From Oscillospiraceae bacterium (GTDB lineage Bacteria > Bacillota > Clostridia > Oscillospirales > Ruminococcaceae), in assembly GCA_021201135.1 (NCBI GenBank), contig JAJQGT010000006.1, forward strand, positions 124,001 to 188,000: a stretch of DNA of 64,000 nucleotides. Direction: 5' to 3'. Below the pieces are notes generated by a model. It saw nothing but the letters and a program-made list of their open reading frames with translations, did not search any database and was not told the origin of the DNA. Positions within the stretch are counted from its first letter, which is position 1. Every line of letters starts with the position of its first letter. The position numbers and the translations under genes were made by a program. Below, in pieces: positions 14,886-24,717 of this stretch.

Positions 14886-16805
14886 GTGAACAGAATTCAT
14901 CTTTTGGATAAATCGGTATATGAGCTTATAGCCGCCGGAGAAGTGGTTGACAGACCTGCTTCAACAGTGAAGGAGCTCGTCGAAAATTCGATAGATGCGG
15001 ATGCCGACAATATAGTTGTCGAGATTAAAAACGGCGGAAAGACCTATTTGCGAGTTACCGACAACGGTTGCGGTATGTCTGGGGAGGATGTGCCTCTGGC
15101 GTTTGTAAGACATGCTACAAGCAAGATTTCCGCCAAAGAAGATCTCGATTCAATAGGAACCCTCGGATTCAGAGGTGAAGCTCTTGCGTCCGTTTGCGCA
15201 GTCTCGAAAGTTCAGCTTCTGACCAAAAGGCGTGAAGACGAACTCGGACTCAAGTACGAAATAGAAGGCGGCATCGAGATTTCATCCGAGCCTGCCGGGT
15301 GTCCCGACGGTACAACCATAATCGTAAGAGACTTGTTTTATAATGTTCCCGCAAGGCAGAAGTTCCTGAAAAAGGATACTCCCGAGGGCAATTCGGTTGC
15401 CACAATAGTCCAGAAGATAGCTCTTTCTCACCCGGAAATATCAATCAAGTTCATAAGAGACAATAAGGTTGAATTTGTCACTTCAGGTGACGGTAAGCCT
15501 TTGTCTGCTATCTATACAATACTCGGTAAAGAGTTTTACGACGGCTGTATACCGGTTGATTACAAATATATGTATGTGACTGTCAAAGGCTATGTTACAA
15601 AGCCTCTTGCGGCAAGGACTACGAGAGCATTTCAGAATTTCTTTGTCAATTCAAGATATATCAAGAGTACAACAATAGCGTTGGCACTCGAAGAAGCCTA
15701 TACCGACAAGATGATGGTCGGCAAGCACCCCGGGTGTGTTCTCAATATTTCAATGCCGGCTGATACAGTCGACGTAAACGCTCATCCTACCAAGCTTGAA
15801 GTGAGATTTCAGGATAACAACACCGTTTACAGTGCGGTTTACTACGCTGTAAAGGATGCACTTCTGAAATCCGATTCTCCCGAGGAGATTAATGCGGACG
15901 GCTCGAGGACATCGGCTAATAGCTCCATAACTCACAGACAGTTGTATACGGGAGCTACTACAGTTGTCGATAGCGGTGAGCAAATGTCATTTGGTTCGAC
16001 GCAAACCGCATGGCGAAAGACAACAGTGCCGGCAAGTGACTTCATAAATACATTCATGAAAGACTATAAGGCGCCATACAAGATCGATGAGAGTGTAGAT
16101 AAAACTCCCACATTTGTCGCCGAGTCAAGAGCTGATGAGCCTTCAGGTACGGATAAAACCGAAAGTACATACACATACATAAACGAGCAGTCACTGTCAA
16201 AAGCGGTTCCCACTGAACCTGTTACAGAAAGTGTACCGCTTGAAATCAGAGTAATAGGTGAGGCGTTCAAGACCTATATTGTGGCTCAATGCGGTGACGA
16301 TATTCTTCTTGTCGACAAGCATGCCGCTCATGAAAGACTGATTTATGAAGGGCTCAAGCGCAATGTGACCGAGCTCGATTCGCAGATGCTTCTGAATCCT
16401 GTTCGTGTTACTTTCACCTATGAACAGTTCGATGCACTTCATGAAAATCAGGATGTTTGTCGCAGGCTTGGAATCGGTGTTGAGTTTAAAGATGCTCCCG
16501 AGATAGTCATTACAGGTTCTCCGATGATAGCACAGGATATGGACCCGATTGATGTTGTTATGCAGGTTGCCGACAGCATAGTTGAAGGCAAGAAGAGTAA
16601 GGGCACAGATATTTTCGATGATTTGTATCATACGTTTGCCTGCAAGGCGGCAATCAAAGCTAACAGCGATACTAACGTTATTGAGCTTGAAAGGCTTATG
16701 GAGCTTATAACCGAGGAGGATATCAGGTATTGTCCTCACGGAAGACCTATTCTTGTGAAGCTCTCAAAGAAGGAAATCGAGAAGATGTTCCGAAGGATAG
16801 TATAG
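14886..16805 (+). CDS. mutL: DNA mismatch repair protein MutL
   Basis: GHKL ATPase and nicking endonuclease of mismatch repair, 639 aa. It starts at GTG 14886 behind GGAGGCGG. The N-terminal ATPase motifs are ELVENSIDAD, DNGCGM and GFRGEALAS. The C-terminal dimer/endonuclease domain has DKHAAHERLIYE, the CKAAIKA segment and CPHGRPI, the metal-binding set found in MutL proteins with nicking activity (organisms lacking MutH). The middle ~130 residues are a low-conservation linker. miaA starts 4 nt after the stop codon. Confidence 0.97.
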   Translation: MNRIHLLDKSVYELIAAGEVVDRPASTVKELVENSIDADADNIVVEIKNGGKTYLRVTDNGCGMSGEDVPLAFVRHATSKISAKEDLDSIGTLGFRGEALASVCAVSKVQLLTKRREDELGLKYEIEGGIEISSEPAGCPDGTTIIVRDLFYNVPARQKFLKKDTPEGNSVATIVQKIALSHPEISIKFIRDNKVEFVTSGDGKPLSAIYTILGKEFYDGCIPVDYKYMYVTVKGYVTKPLAARTTRAFQNFFVNSRYIKSTTIALALEEAYTDKMMVGKHPGCVLNISMPADTVDVNAHPTKLEVRFQDNNTVYSAVYYAVKDALLKSDSPEEINADGSRTSANSSITHRQLYTGATTVVDSGEQMSFGSTQTAWRKTTVPASDFINTFMKDYKAPYKIDESVDKTPTFVAESRADEPSGTDKTESTYTYINEQSLSKAVPTEPVTESVPLEIRVIGEAFKTYIVAQCGDDILLVDKHAAHERLIYEGLKRNVTELDSQMLLNPVRVTFTYEQFDALHENQDVCRRLGIGVEFKDAPEIVITGSPMIAQDMDPIDVVMQVADSIVEGKKSKGTDIFDDLYHTFACKAAIKANSDTNVIELERLMELITEEDIRYCPHGRPILVKLSKKEIEKMFRRIV

Positions 16806-16808
16806 CCG

Positions 16809-17753
16809 ATGAAGCAGAAGTTGATTGTTATATGCGGTCCTACGGCTTCCGGAAAAACGGAGCTTTCGGTGTCGCTCGCCGAGCGTTTTGATGGAGAGAT
16901 TGTCTCTGCCGATTCCATGCAGATTTACAAGGATATAAGCGTTGCAACCGCAAAGCCAACGCCGGAAGAGATGCGTGGAATCAGGCATCATATGATTGAT
17001 TTCCTCAGCCTTTCGGAAGAGTTTTCCGTTGCCGATTATGTGAGGCTTGCCGGTGAGCGTATTAAAGGCATAGCAGACAGGGGAAAGGTGCCTATAGTGT
17101 GCGGCGGTACCGGACTTTATATATCTTCTCTGATAAACGGCATAAGCTTTGACGAAACCTGCTCATCAACAGAGCTGAGAGAAGAGCTTTCCAGGCTTGC
17201 AGAAGAAAAGGGTGGGGAATATCTTTTGGATATTCTGAGAGAATTTGACCCTGAGTCTGCAAACAGGCTTCATCCGAATAACCTCATGAGAATAATAAGA
17301 GCCATTGAAGTTTACAAAATCTCCGGTGTTACGATGACTGAGGCAAATAAACTTTCCCAAAAAGAAAGCCCGTATGACCCTATTATGATAGGACTCAATT
17401 ATTCGGACAGAGAGTTATTGTACGAAAGAGTCAATCTCAGAGTCGACAGGATGCTTGAAATGGGGCTCTTGGACGAGGCAAAAATGGTTTTGTCTATGGA
17501 GAATGTAGCAACAGCCGGACAGGCTATCGGATATAAAGAGTTCAAACCGTATTTTGCTGGTGAGAAATCGCTTGAAGAATGCGTGGAAAGTGTCAAGCAG
17601 GATTCGAGAAGATACGCCAAAAGACAACTCACATGGTTCCGGCGTGACGAGAGAATAAACTGGATTTACAGAGATTTGCTTTCGGATGATGAGAGTGAAT
17701 TTGAAATTGCATCGGAAATAATCAGAAGAAACGGTAACGTCGAGAAATACTGA
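16809..17753 (+). CDS. miaA: tRNA dimethylallyltransferase MiaA
   Basis: Adds dimethylallyl to A37 of tRNAs that read UNN codons; 314 aa, standard length. P-loop GPTASGKT (10-17), substrate motifs SADSMQIYK and CGGTGLYI, and the C-terminal KRQLTWFRRDERINW are all typical. The ATG lies 4 nt after mutL, so translation is probably coupled; mutS-mutL-miaA is a common Firmicute order. The hfq gene that often follows miaA is not here. Confidence 0.97.
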   Translation: MKQKLIVICGPTASGKTELSVSLAERFDGEIVSADSMQIYKDISVATAKPTPEEMRGIRHHMIDFLSLSEEFSVADYVRLAGERIKGIADRGKVPIVCGGTGLYISSLINGISFDETCSSTELREELSRLAEEKGGEYLLDILREFDPESANRLHPNNLMRIIRAIEVYKISGVTMTEANKLSQKESPYDPIMIGLNYSDRELLYERVNLRVDRMLEMGLLDEAKMVLSMENVATAGQAIGYKEFKPYFAGEKSLEECVESVKQDSRRYAKRQLTWFRRDERINWIYRDLLSDDESEFEIASEIIRRNGNVEKY

Positions 17754-17767
17754 AAGGCGGATAACAA

Positions 17768-19063
17768 GTGAGATTCAGAAGACTTAGAGACTTCTTGATA
17801 TATGTTGTAATCTTCGGTTGTATATTTGCGATAGTTTTGTCGCAGATATATCTCACCATGTCCGCAGATTCCGACACTGAGGATGCAACGCTCTTCACAA
17901 CCAGTAAAACACTCAGCTTCACAGGCGTCATAGTACGCGATGAATCCTTGGTATACACGAGCTATCTCGGAGATGGCGTGCTTACATACGATATCGGTGA
18001 CGGAAGCCGTGTCTCAAACGGCTCTTCTATAGCCAAGATATATAATTCTTATACGCAGATATACAACAGGCATGAGATTGAAAAGCTTGAAGAAGAGATA
18101 GAAGCGCTTGAAAAAGCGCAGGATAACGGCACGACCGATTATGTCCAGCCGGAGTTTATTTCAACACAGATTTCCGAGCAGTACAAGGAAATAATCGCCG
18201 ATATAAAAACTCAGAATTTCGAAGGCCTGAATTCCGAAAGGGTCGATCTTTTAAAATTGATGTGCATTCTTAATGTCTCATCCAATGTTGAAGAAGACTA
18301 TACCGACAGAATAAGCGTTCTGACAGAAAGGCTGAATTCTTTGGAGGTTTCGCTTGTGAACGCAGTAGCGACCGTTACCGCCTCATCCTCCGGATATTTC
18401 ACGTCGGTTGTGGATGGTTACGAGTCGGATCTGACAACCGACGGAATATCTGACCTGACTGTTGATGATATCAAAAGTATAATTGCTTCTCCTCAGAAAG
18501 ATACGACAATAAGCTCAAACGTTATCGGAAAGCTTTTCTCTGATTATAAATGGAGCATGGTCGGAGTGATTTATACCGACGACAGATATTTTGTGAACGA
18601 GAGTTTTGAGCTTACATTTACTTCTGTCGGAAAAACTTACGACGTAACGGTTGAGTCGATAACCGCTACGGGAAACGGCAATGAGGCAATAATTGTTCTG
18701 TCCTGCGACCAGATGGACGAGACCGTTGCCGCTTCAAGGGTGGTAGATGTTGAAATACTCTTCGGCACATATTCGGGCATCAAGGTTTCGAGAAGTGCTA
18801 TCAGATTTCAGAATGGTCAGAAGGGTGTGTATGTCGTAAGCGGCGGGCAGACGGAGTTCAGACTCATAGATGTAATCTATGAGGGCGACGATTACGTTTT
18901 GTCTGCGGTCACTACAGAGGATGGTTACCTGACCCTATATGACAGCGTTCTACTGGACCCTGTTTCGACGACAGAAGGGCAGAGTACATCCGAATCATCC
19001 GAGGAGGATTCAGAAGAGGAAGTATCTGAAAGCGAGGATTCGGAGTCGGAAGATACTGCATAG
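17768..19063 (+). CDS. HlyD-like membrane-fusion protein of unknown role, beside sepF
   Basis: A 431-aa protein starting at GTG 17768 (AAAGGCGG upstream), with one N-terminal membrane segment (about residues 10-30). A lipoyl/barrel-sandwich-like part (GVIVRDESLVYTS, GSRVSNGSSIAKIY), a coiled coil around EIEKLEEEIEALEKAQ, a second hairpin region and C-terminal beta domains (SRSAIRFQNGQKGVYVV) follow. The end is strongly acidic Ser/Glu repeats. This is the layout of HlyD/RND adaptor proteins, but no transporter is nearby. Similar genes sit next to sepF in other Clostridia, so a role in the cell envelope or division is inferred only from position. Confidence 0.7.
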   Translation: MRFRRLRDFLIYVVIFGCIFAIVLSQIYLTMSADSDTEDATLFTTSKTLSFTGVIVRDESLVYTSYLGDGVLTYDIGDGSRVSNGSSIAKIYNSYTQIYNRHEIEKLEEEIEALEKAQDNGTTDYVQPEFISTQISEQYKEIIADIKTQNFEGLNSERVDLLKLMCILNVSSNVEEDYTDRISVLTERLNSLEVSLVNAVATVTASSSGYFTSVVDGYESDLTTDGISDLTVDDIKSIIASPQKDTTISSNVIGKLFSDYKWSMVGVIYTDDRYFVNESFELTFTSVGKTYDVTVESITATGNGNEAIIVLSCDQMDETVAASRVVDVEILFGTYSGIKVSRSAIRFQNGQKGVYVVSGGQTEFRLIDVIYEGDDYVLSAVTTEDGYLTLYDSVLLDPVSTTEGQSTSESSEEDSEEEVSESEDSESEDTA

Positions 19064-19117
19064 GAGACTGAAGGTAGCTATTGACAGTCCGAACGTATCA
19101 TTTTTTCATATTTTGTC

Positions 19118-19146
19118 TTGACATTTGCGCCGAAATATATGATAAT
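19118..19146 (+). promoter_or_regulatory. Sigma-A promoter of the sepF cluster
   Basis: TTGACA at 19118-19123, a 17-nt spacer, GATAAT at 19141-19146. It lies in the 141-nt gap between the HlyD-like gene and sepF, so the division genes have their own start. Confidence 0.8.
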
Positions 19147-19204
19147 AGAAGGGTATAGATATATTTGTTTTTTATCGCTATATAAATAAATGCGGAGGTA
19201 CATT

Positions 19205-19630
19205 ATGAGTGTGTTAGATTCTATCAAGAACTTCTTAATCGGGGAAGAGGAAGGCGAGGATTACGAGCCTCTTGTCGATGAAGAAAACGAAGTTGAAACA
19301 GTCGATGTCGCTCAGGAAAGAAGAAACAGAGAGGTTAAGATTAATACAACTGCAACCGTGCAGATTGTTCTCTCTCGTCCTACCGATTTTTCTGAGGTTA
19401 AGTCCATCGGCGACGACCTGAACCATCAGAAGACGGTTCTTCTTAACCTTGAGCAGGTCAAGGCGGAGGATGCAAAGCGCATTATGGACTTTCTTTCGGG
19501 AGTCGCATATGCAAATGGCGCTTCTATCAAAATGACCGCTTCAAAGACATTTGTCATCATGCCGAAGAATGTCGGTTTCAGCGGCGTTGACTTGATGAGC
19601 GAGCTTGAGAATAACGGTTACAGCTTCTGA
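19205..19630 (+). CDS. sepF: Cell division protein SepF
   Basis: FtsZ-binding protein that anchors the Z ring to the membrane and shapes the septum; 141 aa. ATG 19205 follows GGAGG and begins with a short amphipathic helix (MSVLDSIKNFLIGEE) that would bind membrane. An acidic linker and the SepF globular domain follow (IVLSRPTDFSEVKSIGDDL, KTVLLNLEQVKAEDAKRIMDFLSG). It heads sepF-ylmH-divIVA. The ylmD, ylmE and ylmG genes that accompany sepF in Bacillus are absent from this stretch. Confidence 0.94.
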   Translation: MSVLDSIKNFLIGEEEGEDYEPLVDEENEVETVDVAQERRNREVKINTTATVQIVLSRPTDFSEVKSIGDDLNHQKTVLLNLEQVKAEDAKRIMDFLSGVAYANGASIKMTASKTFVIMPKNVGFSGVDLMSELENNGYSF

Positions 19631-19632
19631 TA

Positions 19633-20418
19633 ATGGAGAATGACTGCCACAGGCAAAGACTTTTGTCGTCGGTAAATGACGATGAGAGGGTTCTGATACG
19701 GCATATTATCGATCTCGGTCGTGCGAGCTTTGCGTCGGGACTTTCAAGGTCATGTTGCTTTTTGGACGAAAGGCAGCTTGCTCTTTGTAACCTGTCGCTC
19801 GGACAATATGCCCACGATAGCGGAGATTTGCCTGACTATGAGTTCCTTGGTGGGTATGATGCGGCAGAAAGACGAGTGATTATCTTTTCAGGATATGGGC
19901 GTACTGTGCCTTTTTCTCCTGTTGTTTTCAGCGGAAGAGATATCGGCTCGCTTACTCATCGCGATTTTCTCGGGACACTTATGTCTTTGAATATCAAGCG
20001 CGAGATGCTCGGCGATATTCTGGTGGGCGAAAAGCGCACCGTGGTGTTCGTCATGAACTCTGTTCTTCCGATTGTTGAAGAAGTTTCCAAGGTCGGCGGA
20101 GTCGGTGTGACGATAAGTCATGATTTTTCCGAAGCGGATATTCCGGAAAAAATATTCGAAGCCATAAATGCGACAGTCAAGTCTCTGAGAATTGATGCCG
20201 TTCTGTCAGATGCGATCGGACTTTCGCGTGAGAAAACGCAGGCACTTATTCGCTCCGAAGGAGTGCTGCTGAATCACCTTATGATTTTCGACCCTAGTGA
20301 AAAGGTCAACGAGGGTGATGTGTTCTCACTGCGCGGGAAGGGGAAGTTTGTCCTGAATCGTGTCGGCGGTATGTCTAAGAAAGACAGAATTTTCATTACA
20401 ATATATAAGTTCAAATAA
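19633..20418 (+). CDS. ylmH: YlmH, S4-domain RNA-binding protein
   Basis: A 261-aa protein with the YlmH layout: an N-terminal alpha/beta region with the segment GYDAAERRVIIFSGYG and a C-terminal S4 RNA-binding domain (LSDAIGLSREKTQALIRSEGVLLNH). YlmH of Bacillus binds ribosomes and has been linked to rescue of stalled 50S subunits (ribosome quality control), related to RqcP. The gene starts 2 nt after sepF and is followed by divIVA, the conserved order in Firmicutes. Confidence 0.9.
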   Translation: MENDCHRQRLLSSVNDDERVLIRHIIDLGRASFASGLSRSCCFLDERQLALCNLSLGQYAHDSGDLPDYEFLGGYDAAERRVIIFSGYGRTVPFSPVVFSGRDIGSLTHRDFLGTLMSLNIKREMLGDILVGEKRTVVFVMNSVLPIVEEVSKVGGVGVTISHDFSEADIPEKIFEAINATVKSLRIDAVLSDAIGLSREKTQALIRSEGVLLNHLMIFDPSEKVNEGDVFSLRGKGKFVLNRVGGMSKKDRIFITIYKFK

Positions 20419-20428
20419 GGAGGACAAT

Positions 20429-21241
20429 ATGAACGCCAAAGACATTGCCACAAAGAAGTTCGAAAAAGCAACCTTCGGCTATAAGCCAGAAGAAGTCGAC
20501 GAGTATCTTAAGGATGTTGCCATAGCTCTTTCAAACGCGACTAAGGAAAAGGAAGAGAGCGAGGCAAAGATTATCAAGCTCGTCGAGCGAATTAACGAAT
20601 ACAGAAATGATGAGGATGCCATCAGAGATGCTATCTTGGTTTCTCAGAAGCAGGGAAATAAGATTATAGCTGATGCCCGTGCAGAAGCCGATAAGATAAT
20701 AGCCGATGCTCAGGCACAGAGAGATGCTCTTCTTGCTGATATTTCCAATGACTGCGAAGCCTTAAAGCGCTCGGAGGTTGAAAAGATTGCTGTTGCAATC
20801 AAGGAAGAAAACGACAAGATGAATGCTGTCGTGGCCGCTTCGAAGACCCAGACCGAGATGCAGACCGAAAAGTTGAACAATCTTAAAGTCGAAATCTCCG
20901 ATTTCAAGAAAAAGATTTTGCTCGTCCTTAATGAGCAGATTAGGGTTGTTTCTAACCTTCCTGAGCTTTCCGATGAGGAAATATCGAAGATTGTGTCCGG
21001 TCAGGTAAAGCCTGCCGCTCAAGCTCCTGCACAGTCCGCTGAGAAGCCCACTGAAACTGCATCTGCCGCTCCCGAAGCTGCGACCAAAGCCACGGCTAAC
21101 GTTACGGAGAGGCCCGCTCAACAGACCAAGCCGGCAACTGATAAGCGTAGGGCATTCGGATTCGACGAATCCATGTACAAAAAGCAGGAGTTTTCGTCCG
21201 AAGAATTGAAATTCGGTCATAATTCGCCTAACAAGAAATAA
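20429..21241 (+). CDS. divIVA: DivIVA-like cell division/polarity protein
   Basis: Coiled-coil protein that marks curved membrane at septa and poles; 270 aa. ATG 20429 follows AAGGAGG; the upstream frame start at 20360 lies in ylmH. The N-terminus has the DivIVA signature IATKKFEKATFGYKPEEVDEYL in contact with membrane. A long coiled coil follows (about residues 30-190), then an Ala/Pro/Thr-rich tail (about 200-240) and a short conserved end with RRAFGFDESMYKK. The tail is longer than in the Bacillus protein. Position after ylmH supports the call. Confidence 0.9.
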   Translation: MNAKDIATKKFEKATFGYKPEEVDEYLKDVAIALSNATKEKEESEAKIIKLVERINEYRNDEDAIRDAILVSQKQGNKIIADARAEADKIIADAQAQRDALLADISNDCEALKRSEVEKIAVAIKEENDKMNAVVAASKTQTEMQTEKLNNLKVEISDFKKKILLVLNEQIRVVSNLPELSDEEISKIVSGQVKPAAQAPAQSAEKPTETASAAPEAATKATANVTERPAQQTKPATDKRRAFGFDESMYKKQEFSSEELKFGHNSPNKK

Positions 21242-21267
21242 TATCATTACTAAGGGGTAAAAAGGAT

Positions 21268-24069
21268 ATGGACTATAACAAGACCTTGAATCTCCCGGAG
21301 ACCGACTATCCCATGAGGGGTAATCTGGCGACAAAAGAGCCGCCGATGGTCGAAAATTGGGACAAAGAAGGCTTATACAAGAAGATACTCAAAAAGAATG
21401 AGGGGCGTCCCTCGTATATTCTTCACGATGGACCGCCATATGCAAATGGTGATATCCATCTGGGAACCGCTCTTAACAAGGTTCTCAAGGATATAATCGT
21501 CAAGCAGAAGAATATGAGCGGCTATTGCGCCAATTATGTTCCCGGTTGGGACACCCACGGTCTCCCGATTGAGCTTAAGGCGATGAAGAAGATTGGCGTT
21601 GAAAACGGTGCAATCCCTCCGCTTGAGCTCAGAAAGCATTGCCGCGAGTTTGCGATGACCTATGTCGATACCCAGAGAACTCAGTTCAAGAGACTCGGCG
21701 TTCTCGGCGATTTTGACGACCCGTATCTCACTTTGAAGCCCGAATTCGAGGCAAGACAGGTCGAGGTCTTCGGCGAGATGGCTAAGAAGGGCTATATCTA
21801 CAAGGGCTTAAAGCCGGTTTATTGGTGTCCCGAGTGCCAGACTGCACTTGCAGAGGCTGAAATCGAGTATCAGGATGACCCGTGTCTTTCCATCTATGTC
21901 AAGTTCAAGGTTGTCGATGACAAGGGGCTCTTCACGTCTCTTGGTCTGAGCCTTGATAACACCTATTTCGTAATCTGGACTACCACTACTTGGACTCTTC
22001 CGGGTAACCTGGCAATATGTTTGGGTCCCGAGTATGAGTACACTATCGTTCAGGCAAACGGCGAGAATTATGTAATGGCTCGTGAGCTTATTGAGCCTAC
22101 TCTTGCCGCCGCAGGAATTACCGAATACACGACAATCGGCTCGTTCACCGGTAAGGAGCTCGAATATTGCACCGCTCAGCATCCGTTCATGGACAGGTTA
22201 TCACTTGTTATTGTCGGCGACCATGTAACACTTGACAGTGGTACAGGTTGCGTTCACACCGCTCCCGGCTATGGTGTTGACGACTTTGAGATTGCGAAGA
22301 AGTATGATGAGGTCGGAATAATCGTTGCTGTTGACGGCAAGGGTGTTCTCACTGAGGAAGCAGGACAGTTCGCAGGGCTCACTACAGACGAAGCTAACAA
22401 GGCAATTTCCAAACACCTTATCGAAACCGGTGCAATGTTTGCATCGAGCAAGATTGTGCACCAGTATCCTCACTGCTGGAGATGCAAATCTCCTATCTTG
22501 TTCAGAGCTACCGAGCAGTGGTTCTGCTCAGTCGAGGATTATAAGAAAGAGACTGTAAAGGCTATAGAGGATGTTCAGTGGATTCCCGCATGGGGCGAGG
22601 ACAGAATCAAAGGGATGGTAATGGACCGTTCTGACTGGTGCATTTCCCGTCAGCGCACATGGGGCGTTCCAATTCCTATTGTATACTGCAAGGATTGCGG
22701 TAAGCCGATTATAAACGACGAAACCATAAAGGCTATTTCCGATCTGTTCAGACGTGAAGGCTCTGACGGTTGGTATAAGCACGAAGCAAGCGAATTTATT
22801 CCCGCAAGCGTCAAGTGCGAGTGCGGATGTGGCGAGTTCACCAAGGAAACCGACATCATGGATGTCTGGTTCGACTCGGGTGTAACTCATACGGCGGTTC
22901 TCGACCAGAGAGAAGGACTTTCTTCTCCCGCAGACCTCTATCTCGAGGGCGCAGACCAGTACAGAGGATGGTTCCAGTCTTCGCTTCTTACCTCTGTTGT
23001 AGTAAACGGCAAGGCTCCTTATAAGGCTGTCTGCACGCACGGCTGGGTTGTTGATGGCGAAGGCAAGGCGATGCACAAGTCTCTCGGCAACGGTATTGAG
23101 CCTCACGAGATTTATGACAAGAACGGTGCCGATATCCTGAGACTTTGGGCGGCTTCGAGCGATTATCATGCGGATATAAGAATCTCAAAGGAAATTCTCG
23201 GTCAGCTTTCCGATTCTTATAAGAAGATAAGAAATACCGCACGATTCATCTTGGGCAATATATCCAATCAGGGTGGCTTTGACTTTGATACTCAGGCAGT
23301 AGCGCTCGAAGACCTTGAAGAGATTGATAAGTGGGCTATTATGAAGCTCGACAATCTTATCCCCAAGGTTGACGAAGCATACAATGCGTTTGATTTCCAC
23401 ATTGTAGTTCACTCAATCCACAACTTCTGCGTTGTCGACATGAGTAACTTCTACCTCGATATCATTAAGGACAGGCTTTATTGCGAAGCTGTGGATTCAA
23501 AGGCGAGACGTTCGGCTCAGACTGCAATGTATATGATTCTCTCCGCTCTGGCACGTCTCCTTGCTCCGATTCTTTCGTTCACCGCCGATGAAATCTGGTC
23601 CTACATGAAGCACTCTTCATCCGAAAATCCTGAGAGCGTATTCCTCAACGATATGCCCAAGGTTTCGGGACTCACCTTCGACAGCGATTTTACCGACAAG
23701 TGGGATTATATCTATAATCTCAGAGTTGACGCAAAGAAGGCGCTCGAGCTTAAGAGAGCAGAGAAGGTAATCGGTTCTTCACTTGAGGCGAGCGTTACTA
23801 TCACAGCAGGTGACAGCTACGATAAACTCGAGGCTGTCAAGGATTTGCTTCCGACTGTTCTTATCGTTTCTAGGGTTGATATTGAGCGTGATGGCACTCC
23901 CGAATTCACCGGCGAGACAACCGGACTTGGCTTTACTGTCAGGAAGGCGGAAGGTGAGAAGTGCGAACGTTGCTGGATTTACTCCGATGAAGTCGGATGC
24001 TCGCATGAACATCCCACACTCTGCAAGCGTTGCGCTGAGACGGTATCCAATATGTCCGCAGAAGTGTAA
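21268..24069 (+). CDS. ileS: Isoleucyl-tRNA synthetase
   Basis: Class I synthetase charging tRNA-Ile, 933 aa. The HIGH-type motif is HLGT (64-67) in PYANGDIHLGTALNK. The KMSKS loop is AMHKS (601-605), a variant that keeps only the second Lys. The editing domain (TTTTWTLPGNLAI) and anticodon-binding domain are present. The C-terminal zinc site is CERCWIYSDEVG ... CKRC. Only 26 nt separate it from divIVA, so there is no T-box leader. The position between divIVA and lspA is conserved in Firmicutes. Confidence 0.97.
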   Translation: MDYNKTLNLPETDYPMRGNLATKEPPMVENWDKEGLYKKILKKNEGRPSYILHDGPPYANGDIHLGTALNKVLKDIIVKQKNMSGYCANYVPGWDTHGLPIELKAMKKIGVENGAIPPLELRKHCREFAMTYVDTQRTQFKRLGVLGDFDDPYLTLKPEFEARQVEVFGEMAKKGYIYKGLKPVYWCPECQTALAEAEIEYQDDPCLSIYVKFKVVDDKGLFTSLGLSLDNTYFVIWTTTTWTLPGNLAICLGPEYEYTIVQANGENYVMARELIEPTLAAAGITEYTTIGSFTGKELEYCTAQHPFMDRLSLVIVGDHVTLDSGTGCVHTAPGYGVDDFEIAKKYDEVGIIVAVDGKGVLTEEAGQFAGLTTDEANKAISKHLIETGAMFASSKIVHQYPHCWRCKSPILFRATEQWFCSVEDYKKETVKAIEDVQWIPAWGEDRIKGMVMDRSDWCISRQRTWGVPIPIVYCKDCGKPIINDETIKAISDLFRREGSDGWYKHEASEFIPASVKCECGCGEFTKETDIMDVWFDSGVTHTAVLDQREGLSSPADLYLEGADQYRGWFQSSLLTSVVVNGKAPYKAVCTHGWVVDGEGKAMHKSLGNGIEPHEIYDKNGADILRLWAASSDYHADIRISKEILGQLSDSYKKIRNTARFILGNISNQGGFDFDTQAVALEDLEEIDKWAIMKLDNLIPKVDEAYNAFDFHIVVHSIHNFCVVDMSNFYLDIIKDRLYCEAVDSKARRSAQTAMYMILSALARLLAPILSFTADEIWSYMKHSSSENPESVFLNDMPKVSGLTFDSDFTDKWDYIYNLRVDAKKALELKRAEKVIGSSLEASVTITAGDSYDKLEAVKDLLPTVLIVSRVDIERDGTPEFTGETTGLGFTVRKAEGEKCERCWIYSDEVGCSHEHPTLCKRCAETVSNMSAEV

Positions 24070-24090
24070 AGTGAAATAACTTGTTCGGCT

Positions 24091-24110
24091 GCTGCCGTTA
24101 TAGCGGCAGC
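24091..24110 (+). other. GC-rich hairpin between ileS and lspA
   Basis: GCTGCCG (24091-24097) pairs with CGGCAGC (24104-24110) around a 6-nt loop. No T-run follows, so it is at most a weak terminator or a processing and stability element that lowers lspA expression relative to ileS. Confidence 0.45.
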
Positions 24111-24138
24111 CGGTCATTGTAGTTAAGGATGTGTTTAT

Positions 24139-24717
24139 TTGCTGATTCTCTCGTTAATCCTCGCAGGATTGCTCGTTGTGCTTGACCAGCTTCTGAAGCT
24201 TTATGTATCCACGAATTTTGAACTGTGCACATCTGTTATCCACAGATATTGGACTTTCTCAATAGGAAACTTCGATATGTTCAGCATTACCCACATTCGC
24301 AATGACGGCGCCGGCTGGAGCATTCTCGGTGGTCAGACAATCTTCCTGATTGCATTTACTTCGATTGTGTTGATAGGCATACTTATATATATGGTTATCA
24401 AGCGCAAGAAAATAGGAACTTTTGAGTATCTTGCACTTTCGCTGGTTATCGGTGGCGGTGTCGGAAACCTGATAGACAGATTCAGAATGCTTATAGATTC
24501 CGAATTTTCAGGCGTTATCGACTATATTGCCTTGGATTTTATTGATTTCCCGGTGTTCAACTTCGCGGATATGTGTGTTGTTGTCGGGGGAATCGGTCTC
24601 TGCCTGATTTACATCTGGCAGGAATCAAAGGAATCCAAAGCGACGAAGCTTGCAAAGGCTGACGAGGTTGCAGAGATCAACGAAAACGAAGAATTATCTC
24701 AGGGTGAAGATAAGTGA
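24139..24717 (+). CDS. lspA: Lipoprotein signal peptidase (signal peptidase II)
   Basis: Membrane aspartic protease that cuts signal peptides of prolipoproteins, which would include the two GH30 lipoproteins of this window; 192 aa. Four membrane helices are visible. The two catalytic Asp residues are in GNLIDRF and FNFADMC. It starts at TTG 24139 with AAGGATG upstream; no ATG option gives a full first helix. A charged ~35-residue C-terminal tail extends beyond the usual family end. The stop overlaps the GTG of the next gene. Confidence 0.93.
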   Translation: MLILSLILAGLLVVLDQLLKLYVSTNFELCTSVIHRYWTFSIGNFDMFSITHIRNDGAGWSILGGQTIFLIAFTSIVLIGILIYMVIKRKKIGTFEYLALSLVIGGGVGNLIDRFRMLIDSEFSGVIDYIALDFIDFPVFNFADMCVVVGGIGLCLIYIWQESKESKATKLAKADEVAEINENEELSQGEDK

